DNA of 6,500 bases from JBAZTA01 sp964588175 (GTDB lineage Bacteria; Omnitrophota; Gorgyraeia; Gygaellales; Profunditerraquicolaceae), in assembly GCA_964588175.1 (NCBI GenBank), contig CAZPNW010000060.1, positions 1-6,500 on the forward strand, read 5' to 3'. The notes beneath the pieces are model-generated. The model was not told the DNA's origin, searched no databases, and was given only the letters and a program-made list of their open reading frames with translations. This document shows, piece by piece, positions 5,075-6,500 of this stretch. The position numbers and the translations under genes were made by a program. The number at the start of each line of letters is the position of its first letter. Position 1 is the stretch's first letter.

Positions 5075-5801
5075 CTAAAACATCGGTTAAAACTCCCGCG
5101 ATATATTCCAACGCGGGAATTATATGGTTATATTCCATCCGTTTTGGCCCCAGGACAGCCAGCCTCCCCACCGGTTTGTTACGCACCTGGTAGGTAGCGA
5201 CAACCAACGAACAACCGTCGATTTCTTCACAGCCAAGTTCTTCGCCTATATATATCTTGATCTTATCGCTGAAATTCCGGTTAATGATATCCAGCAACCG
5301 CTGTTTATCTTCAATGATCTTGATCAGGAAGCGTATCCGCTCGAGATTCTGGAATTCCGGCTGGCTTAAAACATAGCTTATTCCTTTATAGAAGAGTTTA
5401 TCCTGCCATTCAAGGAACGATACGATACCGGCATGATGCGTGATCACGGATATCACTTCAGAGGTTTTCTCTAAAACATCCTCTAACTGCTTGATCTCTA
5501 TTTTATACCCTTTGACCACGCGTTCTTTTTCCTCATCAAGCAGGTCTATCTGCGAGATAAGGAAATCAACATAATACCGGTAACCTTTACTGGTCGGGAC
5601 CCTTCCGCCCGAAGTATGCGGATGAGTCAGGTAGCCGGCTTTCTCCAGTTCGCTGAAAATATTGCGCACCGTAGCCGAACTCAGGTCAAAATCACTTGCG
5701 ATCTCATCGGATGCGACAGGAACACCGCCGCTGATATACTTGTTTATCGTCGCCGATAAAATCGCCCTTCTGCGTGATTCATAATCAACAACTTTTACCA
5801 T
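5064..5801 (-). CDS. hrcA: Heat-inducible transcription repressor HrcA, short form
   Basis: Repressor of class I heat-shock genes that binds CIRCE; in well-studied bacteria its activity depends on GroEL. 245 residues, against about 340 in typical members. The N-terminal winged helix (about 8-75) is intact, with SSATVRNIFSELEKAGYL (41-58) and HTSGGRVPTSKGYRYYVD (62-79). The C-terminal family blocks are also present: LSQPEFQNLERIRFL (145-159), IYIGEEL (183-189), CSLVVATYQV (197-206) and GPKRMEY (218-224). Between THHAGIVS (121-128) and YKGISYVL (138-145) the family normally has about 100 more residues of the GAF-like domain; here they are missing with the frame intact. GAGGTG at 5806-5811 lies 4 nt before ATG 5801. 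The CIRCE just upstream indicates autoregulation of the whole operon. Confidence 0.95.
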   Translation of the reverse strand: MVKVVDYESRRRAILSATINKYISGGVPVASDEIASDFDLSSATVRNIFSELEKAGYLTHPHTSGGRVPTSKGYRYYVDFLISQIDLLDEEKERVVKGYKIEIKQLEDVLEKTSEVISVITHHAGIVSFLEWQDKLFYKGISYVLSQPEFQNLERIRFLIKIIEDKQRLLDIINRNFSDKIKIYIGEELGCEEIDGCSLVVATYQVRNKPVGRLAVLGPKRMEYNHIIPALEYIAGVLTDVLDDF

Positions 5802-5805
5802 TTTG

Positions 5806-5811
5806 CACCTC
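5806..5811 (-). promoter_or_regulatory. Ribosome binding site of hrcA
   Basis: GAGGTG on the minus strand, 4 nt before ATG 5801, supports this start. It lies three bases downstream of the CIRCE inverted repeat, so the operator forms most of the short 5' untranslated region. Confidence 0.75.
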
Positions 5812-5813
5812 GT

Positions 5814-5842
5814 TTTAGCACTCTCTACCCTAGAATGCTAAA
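5814..5842. promoter_or_regulatory. CIRCE operator (HrcA binding site)
   Basis: TTAGCACTC (5815-5823), a 9-bp spacer, then GAATGCTAA (5833-5841). The CIRCE consensus is TTAGCACTC-N9-GAGTGCTAA, so 17 of 18 arm bases match; the only change is A for G at 5835. One further T-A pair (5814/5842) extends the arms. It lies between the promoter and hrcA, at the predicted transcription start, the usual position for HrcA repression. No second CIRCE is visible in the window. Confidence 0.96.
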
Positions 5843-5847
5843 CCATA

Positions 5848-5875
5848 ATTCTAACATATTTTACTTATATGTCAA
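5848..5875 (-). promoter_or_regulatory. Vegetative sigma-70-type promoter of the hrcA operon
   Basis: On the minus strand: -35 TTGACA (5870-5875, perfect), a 16-bp spacer, -10 TAGAAT (5848-5853), and an upstream TGT making an extended -10. Transcription should start near 5841-5842, on the edge of CIRCE. It begins 28 bp after the Clp ATPase stop codon. The strong promoter plus operator fits high basal capacity held down by HrcA. Confidence 0.88.
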
Positions 5876-5903
5876 CTCCTACACACAATTATTTCTTGAT
5901 CGC

Positions 5904-6500
5904 TTAACCCTTACGGAAAATGATGGTTTTAGCCGTATCAAAATCGGCTATTACTGCCTCTCCGTCTTTAAGCGTTCCATCAAGTAATTTAAGCGAAAGG
6001 GGGTTCTGGATATATTTCTGGATCGTCCTTTTTAAAGGCCTGGCGCCGAAATTAATATCAAAGCCATTCTGCACCAGATAATCCTTTGCCTTGGGAGTCA
6101 CTTCCAGGCGTATTCCCTGATTCGCTAAACGCTTGATGACCGGCTCTAATTCGATATCGACGATCTTTCCCATTTCTTCCTTCCTTAAAGGGTTAAAGAT
6201 GATTATTTCATCTATCCGGTTCAAGAATTCAGGACGGAAGAATTTCTTCACTTCAGCAAGGAGGCCGGCTTTCATCTCTTCAAAGTTCAACTCCTTATTT
6301 TTACCGTTAAACCCGATCAGATTATGCTGCTGGATGATCTCCGCCCCGATATTCGACGTCATGATAATAACGGTATTGCGGAAATTGACCACCCTGCCCT
6401 GGCTGTCAGTGATCTTACCTTCATCGAGTATCTGAAGCATAAGATTAAAGACTTCCGGATGCCCTTTTTCTATCTCATCAAAAAGCACGACCGAATAGGG
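5904..6500 (-). CDS. Clp-family AAA+ ATPase (ClpC/ClpB type), C-terminal part
   Basis: Only the last 198 residues are in the window; the frame is open to the edge (PYSVVLFDEIEKGHPEV...). It covers the second AAA+ module from Walker B (VVLFDEIEK) through sensor 1 (MTSNIGA), the arginine-finger region FRPEFLNRIDE and sensor 2 GARPLKR, then the C-terminal small domain. Such hexameric unfoldases thread proteins for refolding with DnaK (ClpB) or for degradation by ClpP (ClpC). The 34 residues between TSNIGA and FRPEF, including IGFN, match ClpC length (about 26 in E. coli ClpB). The tail GARPLKRTIQKYIQNPL looks closer to ClpB. The type cannot be settled without the N-terminal two thirds, so no symbol is given. 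No terminator is visible between its stop and the hrcA promoter. Confidence 0.93.
   Translation of the reverse strand, partial: PYSVVLFDEIEKGHPEVFNLMLQILDEGKITDSQGRVVNFRNTVIIMTSNIGAEIIQQHNLIGFNGKNKELNFEEMKAGLLAEVKKFFRPEFLNRIDEIIIFNPLRKEEMGKIVDIELEPVIKRLANQGIRLEVTPKAKDYLVQNGFDINFGARPLKRTIQKYIQNPLSLKLLDGTLKDGEAVIADFDTAKTIIFRKG

Noticed and set aside
5904..6488. Complete gene starting at GTG 6488
   Set aside because: The valine codon is inside the Walker B strand (PYSVVLFDEIEK), and the frame continues to the window edge; this is a truncated Clp ATPase.

Overview
The window holds a class I (HrcA/CIRCE-type) heat-shock locus. Every gene lies on the minus strand, so transcription runs from high to low coordinates. 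The order is: end of a Clp-family AAA+ ATPase (5904-6500, cut by the window edge), then a promoter with a CIRCE operator, hrcA, grpE, dnaK, dnaJ, an FmdB-type zinc-ribbon protein, a VanZ-like membrane protein, and the start of a DUF1015 protein (1-268, cut by the other edge). The hrcA-grpE-dnaK-dnaJ order with one CIRCE at the front is the classical arrangement known from Firmicutes and several other phyla.

The organism cannot be fixed from the sequence. The DnaK nucleotide-binding domain lacks the roughly 24-residue insert of proteobacterial DnaK and starts with IDLGTSNSAAAVMEGG. The intergenic gaps are packed with palindromic repeats, and base composition is moderate. My guess is an uncultured or candidate bacterial phylum (Omnitrophota-like or a neighbour), held only as inference.

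Region by region. 5802-5903 carries a near-consensus vegetative promoter (TTGACA, 16 bp, TAGAAT with an extended TG) and a CIRCE with one mismatch. The predicted transcription start falls on the CIRCE edge, so HrcA binding would block initiation. 5064-5801 encodes an unusually short HrcA that has both ends of the family but lacks about 100 central residues. grpE overlaps or nearly abuts hrcA. The 252-bp gap 4184-4435 is filled by two ungapped 67-bp copies of a palindromic element with compensatory base-pair changes, two more GC hairpins and a 21-bp direct repeat. dnaK follows with a strong ribosome binding site. The dnaK-dnaJ gap is mostly one 24-bp-arm inverted repeat. The dnaJ-fmdB gap holds two abutting palindromes. 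fmdB, vanZ-like and DUF1015 are tightly packed (17-bp overlap, then an 8-bp gap) and look co-transcribed.

Together hrcA, grpE, dnaK and dnaJ form a self-regulated chaperone module: HrcA represses the operon, DnaJ delivers substrate and stimulates DnaK ATPase, and GrpE exchanges nucleotide. The upstream Clp ATPase fits the same protein-quality-control theme. The three downstream genes have no established link to it. I see no wholly new system. The most unusual items are the covarying palindrome pair and the shortened HrcA.
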